The notes under the pieces are model-generated. The model made no database searches, was not told where the DNA came from, and saw only the letters and a list, made by a program, of their open reading frames with translations. Positions 1 through 7,743 of a DNA stretch of 64,000 nucleotides are shown here, piece by piece. The translations under genes were made by a program, and so were the position numbers. The stretch is taken from contig CAJTUV010000002.1 of the NCBI GenBank assembly GCA_910579515.1, positions 62,001 through 126,000 on the forward strand, in the 5' to 3' direction. Position 1 is the stretch's first letter, and each line of letters opens with the position of its first letter. The DNA comes from an uncultured Hungatella sp. Its GTDB lineage: Bacteria > Bacillota > Clostridia > Lachnospirales > Lachnospiraceae.

Positions 1-302
1 TGATTGATGTGATTTGTGCTCAGGATATGCCCCATGGCACCCATCGCCTCATCGAGTTTTTGAAGAGTTCTATCAGGGCAGGCAGCTTCCACCCATTTGA
101 CGGGCTCATCTATTCTCAAAACGGCGTGATTCGCTGCAAAGAAGGAGAAAGTTTAGGGCCGGAAGGAATCCTTACGATGAATTGGCTGGCGGAAAATGTG
201 ATAGGAAGAGTTCCGACGGCAGATGAATTGACAGACGAGGCTCGTCTGTTGCAGAAGCTGCAGGGTGCTAATATGGATGAGTATGAACATACGGAGGAGT
301 AA
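1..302 (+). CDS. C-terminal part of a probable BMP-family ABC transporter substrate-binding protein (partial)
   Basis: The reading frame is open from the left edge of the window, so only about the last 99 residues are seen and the start lies outside. The tail reads FHPFDGLIYSQNG, then LGPEGILTMNWL and AENVIGRVP. I recognise this pattern from the end of long Lachnospiraceae BMP-type (basic membrane protein, nucleoside-type) extracytoplasmic binding proteins. If right, it captures a solute for an ABC importer. The stop overlaps the ribosome site of the next gene, so the two are probably co-transcribed. The assignment rests on the tail alone. Confidence 0.5.
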   Translation, partial: IDVICAQDMPHGTHRLIEFLKSSIRAGSFHPFDGLIYSQNGVIRCKEGESLGPEGILTMNWLAENVIGRVPTADELTDEARLLQKLQGANMDEYEHTEE

Positions 303-306
303 TGCC

Positions 307-909
307 ATGAACATCATGGTAATGGCGGATCATGAATCAAAGTCTCTGTATGATTATTATGATCCGGGAAAATTGGAAGGCATTGACTTAATTATTTCCT
401 GTGGAGATTTGGATGCGGATTATTTAAGTTTCTTTGCAACGCTTTGCCATGTGCCGGTGATTTATGTGAGAGGAAACCATGACAGGCGGTATGAAGTAAA
501 GCCGCCGGAGGGGTGTATTTGCATAGAGGACGATATTTTTGTGTACAAAGGAGTGAGGATTCTGGGACTGGGAGGTTCAATGGAGTATATTCCCGGTTCT
601 GCCAATCAGTATACAGAAGGGGCGATGAAGCGAAGAATTAAGAGACTGCGATGGAAATTGTGGCGGAACAAAGGGTTTGACATTCTGGTTGCTCATGCGC
701 CGGCTTTTGAGGTCAACGACATGGAGGATCTGCCTCATCGGGGATTTTACTGTTTTCGGAGGCTGATGGAAAAATATGAGCCGAAACTGTTTCTCCACGG
801 ACATGTCCACGCTACCTATGGAAGTAGTTTCAAACGAAGAGATACCTTTGGCAAGACTACGGTAATTAACGCATATGAGTATCAGGTGGTTGAATATCCT
901 GAGGATTAA
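307..909 (+). CDS. Calcineurin-like metallophosphoesterase
   Basis: A small cytosolic phosphoesterase of about 200 residues. The metal-binding signature of the family is visible: an N-terminal MADHES segment (in place of the usual DxH), then CGDLDADYL, VRGNHDRR, VAHAPAF and the final HGHVH. The substrate cannot be read from the sequence; relatives cleave phosphodiesters or phosphomonoesters. I chose ATG 307 because a GGAGG lies 8-14 bases upstream inside the end of the preceding gene; an in-frame start at 265 would overlap that gene with no better ribosome site. mscL follows after 20 bases, suggesting an operon. Confidence 0.85.
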   Translation: MNIMVMADHESKSLYDYYDPGKLEGIDLIISCGDLDADYLSFFATLCHVPVIYVRGNHDRRYEVKPPEGCICIEDDIFVYKGVRILGLGGSMEYIPGSANQYTEGAMKRRIKRLRWKLWRNKGFDILVAHAPAFEVNDMEDLPHRGFYCFRRLMEKYEPKLFLHGHVHATYGSSFKRRDTFGKTTVINAYEYQVVEYPED

Positions 910-929
910 GGTATAGAAGGGAAGACACA

Positions 930-1415
930 ATGAGCAAGAAACAAAGCGTACTGGAAAAGAAATTAAGCGGAACCATGAGTGAGTTTAAGGCATTTATCTT
1001 AAAGGGAAATATTATTGATATGGCCGTTGGTGTTATCATCGGCGGCGCGTTCAGCAAAATTGTAACCTCTCTGGTAAATGATATTTTGATGCCGTTACTT
1101 GGGGCTGTCACAGGCGGAGCTTCTTTCAACGCCTATAAGTTTGTGATTCATCCGGCAGTACTGGATGAGGCGGGAAATGTGATAACGCCTGAGGCGGCGG
1201 TTTTATTCGGAAGCTTTATTCAGAATATTATTGACTTTTTAATTGTGGGATTTTGTATGTTCTTTATGATTAAGGCTGTGGCCATGGTGACGGCCAAATT
1301 CCATCATGAAGAGGAAAAGAAGGAAGAACCGGCTGCTCCGGCTGGGCCCACCACAGAAGAGCTGTTGGCAGAAATCAGGGATTTATTGAGGGATAAGGGG
1401 CAGGACGCAGTATAG
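930..1415 (+). CDS. mscL: Large-conductance mechanosensitive channel MscL
   Basis: Osmotic safety valve of the cytoplasmic membrane, opening under membrane tension after hypo-osmotic shock. The N-terminal helix and first membrane segment (about residues 20-57, with AFILKGNIIDMAVGVIIGGAF) match the MscL signature closely. The second membrane segment is near residues 91-117, and the protein ends in a charged helix carrying an EEEKKEEPAAPAGPTTEELL linker. At 161 residues it is slightly longer than the usual 130-150 because of the loop and that linker. It sits 20 bases after the phosphoesterase and 19 before the L,D-transpeptidase, an envelope-themed run. Confidence 0.95.
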   Translation: MSKKQSVLEKKLSGTMSEFKAFILKGNIIDMAVGVIIGGAFSKIVTSLVNDILMPLLGAVTGGASFNAYKFVIHPAVLDEAGNVITPEAAVLFGSFIQNIIDFLIVGFCMFFMIKAVAMVTAKFHHEEEKKEEPAAPAGPTTEELLAEIRDLLRDKGQDAV

Positions 1416-1434
1416 AAAGGAAAGCAGCAGTTTC

Positions 1435-3255
1435 ATGAGTAAAAAATCAAAGTCACGAGTCAGGAACAAAAAGAAGTTTCCTGTGAAAGCATTTGCTATT
1501 GGAGCGGCGTCTGTGTTGACTGTGACAGGTGCGGGCACAGGATTTTATGTGTATATGGGAAAGCAGTATGAGACTGCATTTTTTCCAAACACAACCATCA
1601 ATGGTTTAGACGTGTCCAACAAAACTGCAGATGAGGTAGAGGATTTGATTGCCTCCAGCGTGGATGGGTATCGGCTGATTATTCATGCGCGGGGAGGAAA
1701 TACGGAGTGGATTACCGGAGAGGAGATTGGGCTTTCTTCAGTGTTCGACGAAAACTTGGAAGATTATTTGGATAATCAAGACGCTATGAATTGGTGGAAG
1801 TTACAGGAAAATCAATATGAGATATCCACTATGGTGACTTATGATGAAGAAAAACTGGCAAAGAGGATTGACAGCCTCAACTGTTTTTCCAAGATGTATA
1901 GGAAGGAACCAAAAGACGCCTATTTATCCGATTATGAGCCCGGCGTAGGCTTTCGGATTGTGCCGGAAGACCCGGGGGCTGTGCTGGATCAGGAAAAGGT
2001 GGCAAAAGGGATTGCAGATGCCATTAAAAATCTGAAGACAGAAGTGTATTTGGAGGATTTGAATGTTTATAAAAAGCCAGAAAGAACTTCAGAGGATGAA
2101 GGGCTCCAAAACACTGTGGATACATTAAACCGGTATGTGAATGTGGAGGTGGCTTATCAGTTTGGAGATCAGCAGGAGGTGCTCAACGGAGACACGATCG
2201 TGAATTGGATTTCTGTGGGAAAGGACGGACAGGTGTCTCTTCGCGGAGAAGACGTTGGGGCATATGTAAAGGAACTGGCCGCGAAGTATGATACTGCGTA
2301 TCAGAATAAGACGCTAAAGACGTCCTATGGGCCTACAGTTACGGTTACCGGAGGTTTTTATGGCTGGCGGATAGACCAGGCAGAGGAGACGAACCAGCTT
2401 ATGGATCTGATCAAGTCAGGACAGAGTCAGAGGCGGGAGCCGGTATACAGCCAGACCGCCAACAGCCGGGGCGACAATGATTATGGGGACACCTATGTGG
2501 AGATTAATCTGACCACACAGCATCTGTTTTTTTATAAAAATGGAAAGTTGATTGTGGAATCAGATTTTGTCTCTGGGAATCACTCTAAAGGATATGACAC
2601 TCCGGCAGGAGCCTATCCCCTTACATATACCCAGAGAGATGCGGTGCTTAAGGGAGAGAATTACCGGACTCCGGTGAAATATTGGATGCCCTTTAACGGA
2701 AATATCGGTATGCATGACGCCAACTGGCGTTCTTCCTTTGGTGGGAAAATCTATATGACTAATGGATCCCATGGCTGTATCAATCTGCCGCCGTCTGTGG
2801 CCAAGACGATTTTTGAAAATATTACGGCGGGAGTTCCGGTGCTATGCTATCATCTGGAAGTTTCAGATAATAAGAAAGCTTCCAGCTCAGAAAAAGGAAA
2901 TACGACGCCGACAACGGCGCCGACCCAGGCAGTTACTCCTACGCCAACTCAGGCGCCTGCCCCTGCACCGACACAAGCTCCAAGCCCGACGCCAGCGCCG
3001 ACAGACGCGCCGACGCCGACCCTGCCAGAGCCAACGGAATCGTCCAGCGCCGTACCGGTGACAGCGCCTCAGAATATACAGGGGCCAACCAATGGACCTG
3101 GACAAAATCCGGCTGAGGAGTCATCACCGATGGAGTCTCCGGCGGCAACGCAGCCGTCTATAGGCCAGCAAACAGGGCCTTCTGGCCCCGGAGCTTTGGG
3201 AGATACAACCCAAGCGACCAAGCCGACACAGCCATTAGGACCTATGGCGCCTTAA
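1435..3255 (+). CDS. L,D-transpeptidase (YkuD fold) with peptidoglycan-binding domain and Pro/Thr-rich tail
   Basis: Membrane-anchored peptidoglycan cross-linking enzyme. A basic N-terminus and one membrane helix (about residues 17-40) anchor it. Residues about 50-340 look like the PG_binding_4-type region common in Clostridia. The catalytic YkuD domain spans about 350-470, with the IGMHDANW segment and the nucleophile motif SHGCIN (Cys448). After about residue 475 comes a low-complexity tail of roughly 130 residues rich in Pro, Thr, Gln and Ala (repeated TPTQAP-like units), probably a wall-spanning or surface stretch. Such enzymes make 3-3 cross-links resistant to many beta-lactams; that is family knowledge, not shown here. 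Confidence 0.9.
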   Translation: MSKKSKSRVRNKKKFPVKAFAIGAASVLTVTGAGTGFYVYMGKQYETAFFPNTTINGLDVSNKTADEVEDLIASSVDGYRLIIHARGGNTEWITGEEIGLSSVFDENLEDYLDNQDAMNWWKLQENQYEISTMVTYDEEKLAKRIDSLNCFSKMYRKEPKDAYLSDYEPGVGFRIVPEDPGAVLDQEKVAKGIADAIKNLKTEVYLEDLNVYKKPERTSEDEGLQNTVDTLNRYVNVEVAYQFGDQQEVLNGDTIVNWISVGKDGQVSLRGEDVGAYVKELAAKYDTAYQNKTLKTSYGPTVTVTGGFYGWRIDQAEETNQLMDLIKSGQSQRREPVYSQTANSRGDNDYGDTYVEINLTTQHLFFYKNGKLIVESDFVSGNHSKGYDTPAGAYPLTYTQRDAVLKGENYRTPVKYWMPFNGNIGMHDANWRSSFGGKIYMTNGSHGCINLPPSVAKTIFENITAGVPVLCYHLEVSDNKKASSSEKGNTTPTTAPTQAVTPTPTQAPAPAPTQAPSPTPAPTDAPTPTLPEPTESSSAVPVTAPQNIQGPTNGPGQNPAEESSPMESPAATQPSIGQQTGPSGPGALGDTTQATKPTQPLGPMAP

Positions 3256-3259
3256 AACG

Positions 3260-3299
3260 CGAACAAATGTTTGCAAAAGTTGGAATAATGTGGTAAGAT
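3260..3299 (+). promoter_or_regulatory. uvrA promoter with overlapping LexA (SOS) box
   Basis: CGAACAAATGTTTG at 3260-3273 matches the Firmicute LexA/DinR consensus CGAAC-N4-GTTCG at all but one position of the arms. It overlaps a -35 hexamer TTGCAA (3271-3276), followed by a 17-base spacer and -10 TAAGAT (3294-3299). LexA bound here would block polymerase. uvrA starts 58 bases downstream behind AAGGAG. Confidence 0.75.
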
Positions 3300-3357
3300 A
3301 GTTTTCGTAACACATATTTTGGATAAACTATCATAAAAGACAACAAGGAGTTTTAAG

Positions 3358-6183
3358 ATGCCCAAACAATATATCAAAATACGCGGCGCCAATGAGCACA
3401 ATTTAAAAGATGTGACTCTTGACATTCCTAGAGAACAGTTGGTGGTCCTGACAGGTTTGAGCGGTTCTGGAAAGTCCTCCCTGGCCTTTGACACGATCTA
3501 TGCGGAGGGACAGAGGCGGTATATGGAGTCTCTGTCTTCTTATGCCAGACAGTTTTTGGGACAGATGGAAAAGCCGGAGGTGGAGAGCATTGAGGGGCTT
3601 TCTCCGGCTATTTCCATTGACCAGAAGTCTACTAACCGGAACCCCAGATCTACAGTAGGAACTGTGACGGAGATTTACGATTATATGCGTCTTCTGTACG
3701 CCCGCATCGGCGTGCCTCACTGTCCCAAGTGCGGCAAGGAGATTAAAAAGCAAAGCATTGATCAGATGGTGGATCAGATTCTGGAACTGCCCGAGAGGAC
3801 CAAGCTTCAGATTCTTGCGCCTGTGGTTCGGGGCCGGAAGGGGGAGCATGTAAAAGTGCTGGACCAGGCCAGGAAAAGTGGGTATGTGCGGATTCGTATT
3901 GACGGAAACCAGTATGAATTGTCAGAAGACATTAAGCTGGATAAGAATATTAAGCATAACATAGAGATTGTGGTAGACCGTTTGGTGGTAAGAGAGGGGA
4001 TTGAGAAACGTCTGACAGATTCGATAGAGACAGCCATGGGATTGGGCAACGGGTTGATGATGGCAGAAGTGACAGATGGACAGATCCTGAATTTCAGCCA
4101 GAATTTTGCATGTCCAGACTGCGGAATCAGCATTGACGAGGTGGAACCCAGAAGCTTTTCGTTTAATAATCCGTTTGGAGCCTGTCCGGATTGCTTTGGT
4201 TTAGGTTATAAAATGGAGTTTGATGAAGATTTGATGATTCCGGACAAGTCTTTAAGCATCTCTCAGGGAGCCATAACGGTGCTGGGATGGCAGTCCTGTA
4301 CAGACCAGGGAAGTTTTTCCAGAGCTATTTTGGATGCACTGACAAAGGAATATGGCTTTAGTCTGGATACCCCTTTTGAGGAATATCCAAAGAACATCCA
4401 TGACGTGCTTCTCTATGGCACAGAGGGGAAAGAGCTAAAGGTTTATTATAAAGGACAGCGTGGAGAAGGCGTGTATGACGTGGCCTTTGAAGGGTTGCTG
4501 CGCAATGTGGAGCGGCGGTATCGGGAGACGTATTCGGAGTACAGCAAGGCGGAGTATGAAACCTTCATGCGGATTACTCCCTGTTCTCTGTGTAAAGGAA
4601 AGCGCTTGAAACAGTCTTCCCTGGCTGTGACAGTGGGGGATATGAACATTTTTGACGCCACCAATATGTCTATTGTGGATTTTCACCAGTTTCTGGATGG
4701 GCTTAAGCTGACCGACATGCAGCAGGCCATCGGAGCCCAGATTTTAAAAGAGATCAAGGCCAGAATCACGTTCTTGATTGATGTGGGGCTGGACTATCTG
4801 TCTCTGTCCCGGGCCACGGGGACTTTGTCCGGCGGCGAGGCTCAGAGAATCCGTCTGGCAACCCAGATTGGTTCCGGCCTGGTGGGAGTGGCTTACATTC
4901 TCGATGAGCCCAGCATCGGTCTTCACCAGAGGGACAATGATAAGCTGTTAAAGACCCTGTTCCATCTGCGTGATTTGGGAAATACGGTAATTGTGGTGGA
5001 GCATGATGAGGACACGATGAAGGCGGCTGATTATATTGTGGATATTGGTCCCGGAGCAGGAGAGCATGGAGGACGCGTGGTCTTTTCCGGGACATATGAG
5101 GAGATCATTCACTGCCAGGAGTCTGTCACAGGAGCTTACTTAAGTAAAAGGCTTCAGATCCCAGTGCCAAAGGAGAGAAGAAAGCCGACAGGATGGCTGA
5201 CCGTTCGTGGCGCAGCCGAGAACAATCTGAAGAATATTGATGTGAAAATTCCCCTGGGGGTTATGACCTGTGTGACAGGGGTGTCAGGTTCTGGTAAGAG
5301 CTCCCTGATCAATGAAATTCTTAAAAAGGCTTTAGCAAAAAAGCTGAATCGGGCCAGGACCATCCCGGGAAAACATAAAAAGATTGAGGGTGTGGAGCAG
5401 CTGGACAAGGTCATTGACATCGACCAATCTCCTATTGGGAGGACGCCTCGGTCCAACCCGGCTACCTATACAGGTGTGTTTGATATGATTCGAGATCTGT
5501 TTGCGGCTACGGTAGATGCTAAGGAACGAGGATATAAGAAAGGGCGTTTCAGCTTTAACGTAAAGGGTGGCCGGTGCGAGGCATGTTCTGGAGACGGCAT
5601 TATAAAGATCGAGATGCACTTTCTGCCAGACGTTTATGTGCCCTGTGAAGTGTGCGGCGGCAAGCGGTACAACAGGGAGACTCTGGAGGTGAAGTATAAG
5701 GGGAAGAGCATCTATGACGTTCTGAATATGACCGTGGAAGAAGCCATGAAGTTTTTTGAAAATGTGCCCACAATCCATCGGAAGATTTCCACTCTTTATG
5801 ATGTGGGACTTTCTTATGTCCGGCTTGGTCAGCCTTCCACAGAGCTGTCAGGGGGCGAGGCCCAGAGGATCAAGCTGGCTTCAGAGTTAAGCCGAAGGGG
5901 AACCGGAAAGACCATCTATATTTTAGATGAGCCTACCACAGGACTGCATTTTGCAGATGTCCATAAGCTGGTGGATATTCTGCGGAAGCTGTCGGATGGA
6001 GGCAACACCATTGTGGTGATTGAGCACAATCTGGACGTGATCAAGACGGCGGATTATATTATTGATATGGGGCCTGAAGGCGGAGACAGGGGCGGAACCG
6101 TGGTGACCACGGGAACGCCGGAAGAGGTGGCCCAGTGCAAAGAGTCCTATACAGGACAGTATGTGAAGAAATACGTACTATAA
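3358..6183 (+). CDS. uvrA: Excinuclease ABC subunit UvrA
   Basis: Damage-recognition ATPase of nucleotide excision repair; UvrA dimers load UvrB on lesions. The 941 residues are full length. Both ABC modules are intact: Walker A GLSGSGKSS near residue 33 and GVSGSGKSS near 641; signatures LSGGEAQRIRLA and LSGGEAQRIKLA near 490 and 830; and Walker B segments ILDEPSIGL and ILDEPTTGL. Paired cysteines (CPKCGK, CPDCG, CSLCKG, CEACSG, CEVCGG) form the zinc sites. ATG 3358 follows AAGGAG. uvrB is not next to it here. The upstream LexA-like box suggests SOS induction. Confidence 0.98.
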   Translation: MPKQYIKIRGANEHNLKDVTLDIPREQLVVLTGLSGSGKSSLAFDTIYAEGQRRYMESLSSYARQFLGQMEKPEVESIEGLSPAISIDQKSTNRNPRSTVGTVTEIYDYMRLLYARIGVPHCPKCGKEIKKQSIDQMVDQILELPERTKLQILAPVVRGRKGEHVKVLDQARKSGYVRIRIDGNQYELSEDIKLDKNIKHNIEIVVDRLVVREGIEKRLTDSIETAMGLGNGLMMAEVTDGQILNFSQNFACPDCGISIDEVEPRSFSFNNPFGACPDCFGLGYKMEFDEDLMIPDKSLSISQGAITVLGWQSCTDQGSFSRAILDALTKEYGFSLDTPFEEYPKNIHDVLLYGTEGKELKVYYKGQRGEGVYDVAFEGLLRNVERRYRETYSEYSKAEYETFMRITPCSLCKGKRLKQSSLAVTVGDMNIFDATNMSIVDFHQFLDGLKLTDMQQAIGAQILKEIKARITFLIDVGLDYLSLSRATGTLSGGEAQRIRLATQIGSGLVGVAYILDEPSIGLHQRDNDKLLKTLFHLRDLGNTVIVVEHDEDTMKAADYIVDIGPGAGEHGGRVVFSGTYEEIIHCQESVTGAYLSKRLQIPVPKERRKPTGWLTVRGAAENNLKNIDVKIPLGVMTCVTGVSGSGKSSLINEILKKALAKKLNRARTIPGKHKKIEGVEQLDKVIDIDQSPIGRTPRSNPATYTGVFDMIRDLFAATVDAKERGYKKGRFSFNVKGGRCEACSGDGIIKIEMHFLPDVYVPCEVCGGKRYNRETLEVKYKGKSIYDVLNMTVEEAMKFFENVPTIHRKISTLYDVGLSYVRLGQPSTELSGGEAQRIKLASELSRRGTGKTIYILDEPTTGLHFADVHKLVDILRKLSDGGNTIVVIEHNLDVIKTADYIIDMGPEGGDRGGTVVTTGTPEEVAQCKESYTGQYVKKYVL

Positions 6184-6270
6184 AGGTGTTAACTCGGATT
6201 GCGAATACCGGCGGCTCTTGGGTGAGAGCCAAAGGGGCAAAGCAATCGGCTTTCATAGGGAATCTGGTGC

Positions 6271-6317
6271 AAAGGTTGAAAAAGGAGAGCATTTTCCTAC
6301 TCTTTTTTCAACCTTTG
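6271..6317. terminator. Bidirectional terminator between uvrA and the AI-2E-family gene
   Basis: AAAGGTTGAAAAAGGAG pairs with CTCTTTTTTCAACCTTT, apart from one mismatch, around a short loop. The A- and T-rich arms can serve convergent transcription from both sides. The hairpin overlaps the last seven codons of the minus-strand gene. Confidence 0.7.
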
Positions 6318-7406
6318 ATTTGCATCCTTGCTGATTAAAGTGCACAGCACAGAGGTGAGCGGAATGAAAAAGATCATTCCCATAATTCCGAACAGATTTC
6401 CGCCAATGATCAAGGCAATTAAAGTCCAGAGAGGGGACAATCCTACGGAATTTCCGACTACACGAGGGTAGATAAATTGATTTTCTACAAACTGTACACA
6501 TTGGTATACAATAATTGCTATCAGCACTTTATGGGGATTGGACAAAAAGATTAAGACTGCGCCGATAAAACAGGAGGCAAAGGCTCCAACATAAGGGATA
6601 AACGACAGAATACCTGTCAAAACCCCAATCAATCCCGCATATGGAAGTTTAAAAAGTAAAAAAAATACAAACATCAGGGTTCCCAAAATAAAAGCTTCCA
6701 CGCACTGGCCTGATAAAAACTTGGAATAGGTAGTCTGGATGAGGGAGGCGATAACATACACCTTATCTGAAATGGTTTTGTCAAAATAGGCATACAACAG
6801 CTTTCGGGCCTGGCGCGCCAGATTCTTTTTTTCCGTGAGAACATAGATTGCGATGATTACGGAAAGCAGGAATGTCGTTGTTCTGGAAAGAAAAGTGGAG
6901 AAGGTTCCTGCTATGACAGTGACCATGCTGTTTGCACTGCCGATTATCTGCTCTATGGTCTGTTTCATATCTAACTCTTCCACCCAGGAAAAAATATTAA
7001 TATCTCCCGGCCAGTAAAGCTCTAAGGTCTTTATCCATACAGGCCACTGTGTTTCCACCTCTGCAATGATATTCGTCATGGAATTTGAAAGCTCTGGAAG
7101 GATCAAGACGACGCTTATTCCTAAAAGTGCGATGATGCACACAAGGGAGAGGAAAATGCTGACTGTATAAAGGATTTGTCTGCGTATGCTCCACTTCAAT
7201 TTTTCAGAAATGGAAAGCAGCAGCTTTTCAAAGGCGCATACCGGAACATGAAGTACAAAGGCCATAAGAAAGCCAATCCATATTGGCGCAGTCACAGAGC
7301 CGATCTTTCCTAACAGCAGCCATAAGAGCTTTATGTTGCTCAACCCCCAAAATAAAACAATGCCAAAAGCGATCATATAAAATTTTTGCTTTGTATTTTT
7401 ATCCAA
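6297..7406 (-). CDS. AI-2E family (PF01594-type) membrane transporter
   Basis: Polytopic inner-membrane protein of about 369 residues with the usual plan of the family: two N-terminal membrane helices, a helical middle region, and five or so C-terminal helices including the motif PYVGAFASCFIGA and an ending IIGGNLFGIMGMIFFIPL. Relatives are Na+/H+ antiporters, sporulation YtvI-like proteins, or were once proposed as AI-2 exporters; substrate unknown. I place the start at TTG 7406 because AGGAGG sits seven bases upstream and the longer frame runs back through a clear promoter. Confidence 0.8.
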   Translation of the reverse strand: MDKNTKQKFYMIAFGIVLFWGLSNIKLLWLLLGKIGSVTAPIWIGFLMAFVLHVPVCAFEKLLLSISEKLKWSIRRQILYTVSIFLSLVCIIALLGISVVLILPELSNSMTNIIAEVETQWPVWIKTLELYWPGDINIFSWVEELDMKQTIEQIIGSANSMVTVIAGTFSTFLSRTTTFLLSVIIAIYVLTEKKNLARQARKLLYAYFDKTISDKVYVIASLIQTTYSKFLSGQCVEAFILGTLMFVFFLLFKLPYAGLIGVLTGILSFIPYVGAFASCFIGAVLIFLSNPHKVLIAIIVYQCVQFVENQFIYPRVVGNSVGLSPLWTLIALIIGGNLFGIMGMIFFIPLTSVLCTLISKDANQRLKKE

Positions 7407-7443
7407 TGAATTACCTCCTAAATGACAGTGTATATAGAAAACT

Positions 7444-7472
7444 ATTATATGGTTTGCGAAAGGAAAGGTCAA
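7444..7472 (-). promoter_or_regulatory. Sigma-A promoter for the AI-2E-family gene
   Basis: On the minus strand, TTGACC (7467-7472), a 17-base spacer and TATAAT (7444-7449). The transcript would begin near 7437, leaving a leader of about 30 bases before AGGAGG and the TTG start at 7406. Confidence 0.75.
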
Positions 7473-7515
7473 TATGAAAAATAAGCCCTCCTTCTATATG
7501 CCGGAAAATATCCTA

Positions 7516-7543
7516 TTGTATTTTAGAAAAAAATAGATATAAT
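7516..7543 (+). promoter_or_regulatory. Probable promoter upstream of the first chemoreceptor gene
   Basis: TTGTAT (7516-7521), 16-base spacer, TATAAT (7538-7543). Transcription would start near 7550, giving a leader of almost 195 bases before the GTG at 7744. That leader contains a 45-codon ORF (7550-7687). Confidence 0.5.
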
Positions 7544-7549
7544 ATATAT

Positions 7550-7687
7550 ATGGATCATTCTACTCTGGAGAATCATTTTACTCTGGAACGTATCGTTGGG
7601 GAGCTGGAAAACGGTACTTCTTCTCTGCTTCTGGAAAAATCACCAGGCGAGGTATTACTGCTTCAAATCCTTTTGGAGCAGGCATAA
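7550..7687 (+). pseudogene. Short ORF, possibly a decayed xseB (exonuclease VII small subunit) fragment
   Basis: A 45-codon ORF starts with ATG almost at the predicted transcription start and has no ribosome site. Its first 28 residues, with LERIVGELENGTSSL, resemble the XseB pattern LExIVxxLExGxxxL. The rest does not continue the family helix and the product is shorter than normal XseB (about 60-80 residues). It may be a chance ORF in the chemoreceptor leader or a remnant. No xseA is nearby. Confidence 0.2.
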
Positions 7688-7743
7688 AAAAACAGCATAC
7701 AGTATTATCAGGAACTATGTGAAATAACAAGGGAGGGACTAAA

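Noticed and set aside
2762..3148. Arg-rich ORFs on both strands inside the L,D-transpeptidase tail
   Set aside because: They are out-of-frame readings of the Pro/Thr-rich repeat region.
6184..6270. A riboswitch or small RNA after uvrA
   Set aside because: Only a short GGCTCT/AGAGCC hairpin is seen, with no known motif; the real terminator follows.
7407..7472. Extended N-terminus for the AI-2E-family protein
   Set aside because: It would run through a TTGACC/TATAAT promoter; the TTG at 7406 has AGGAGG at the right distance.
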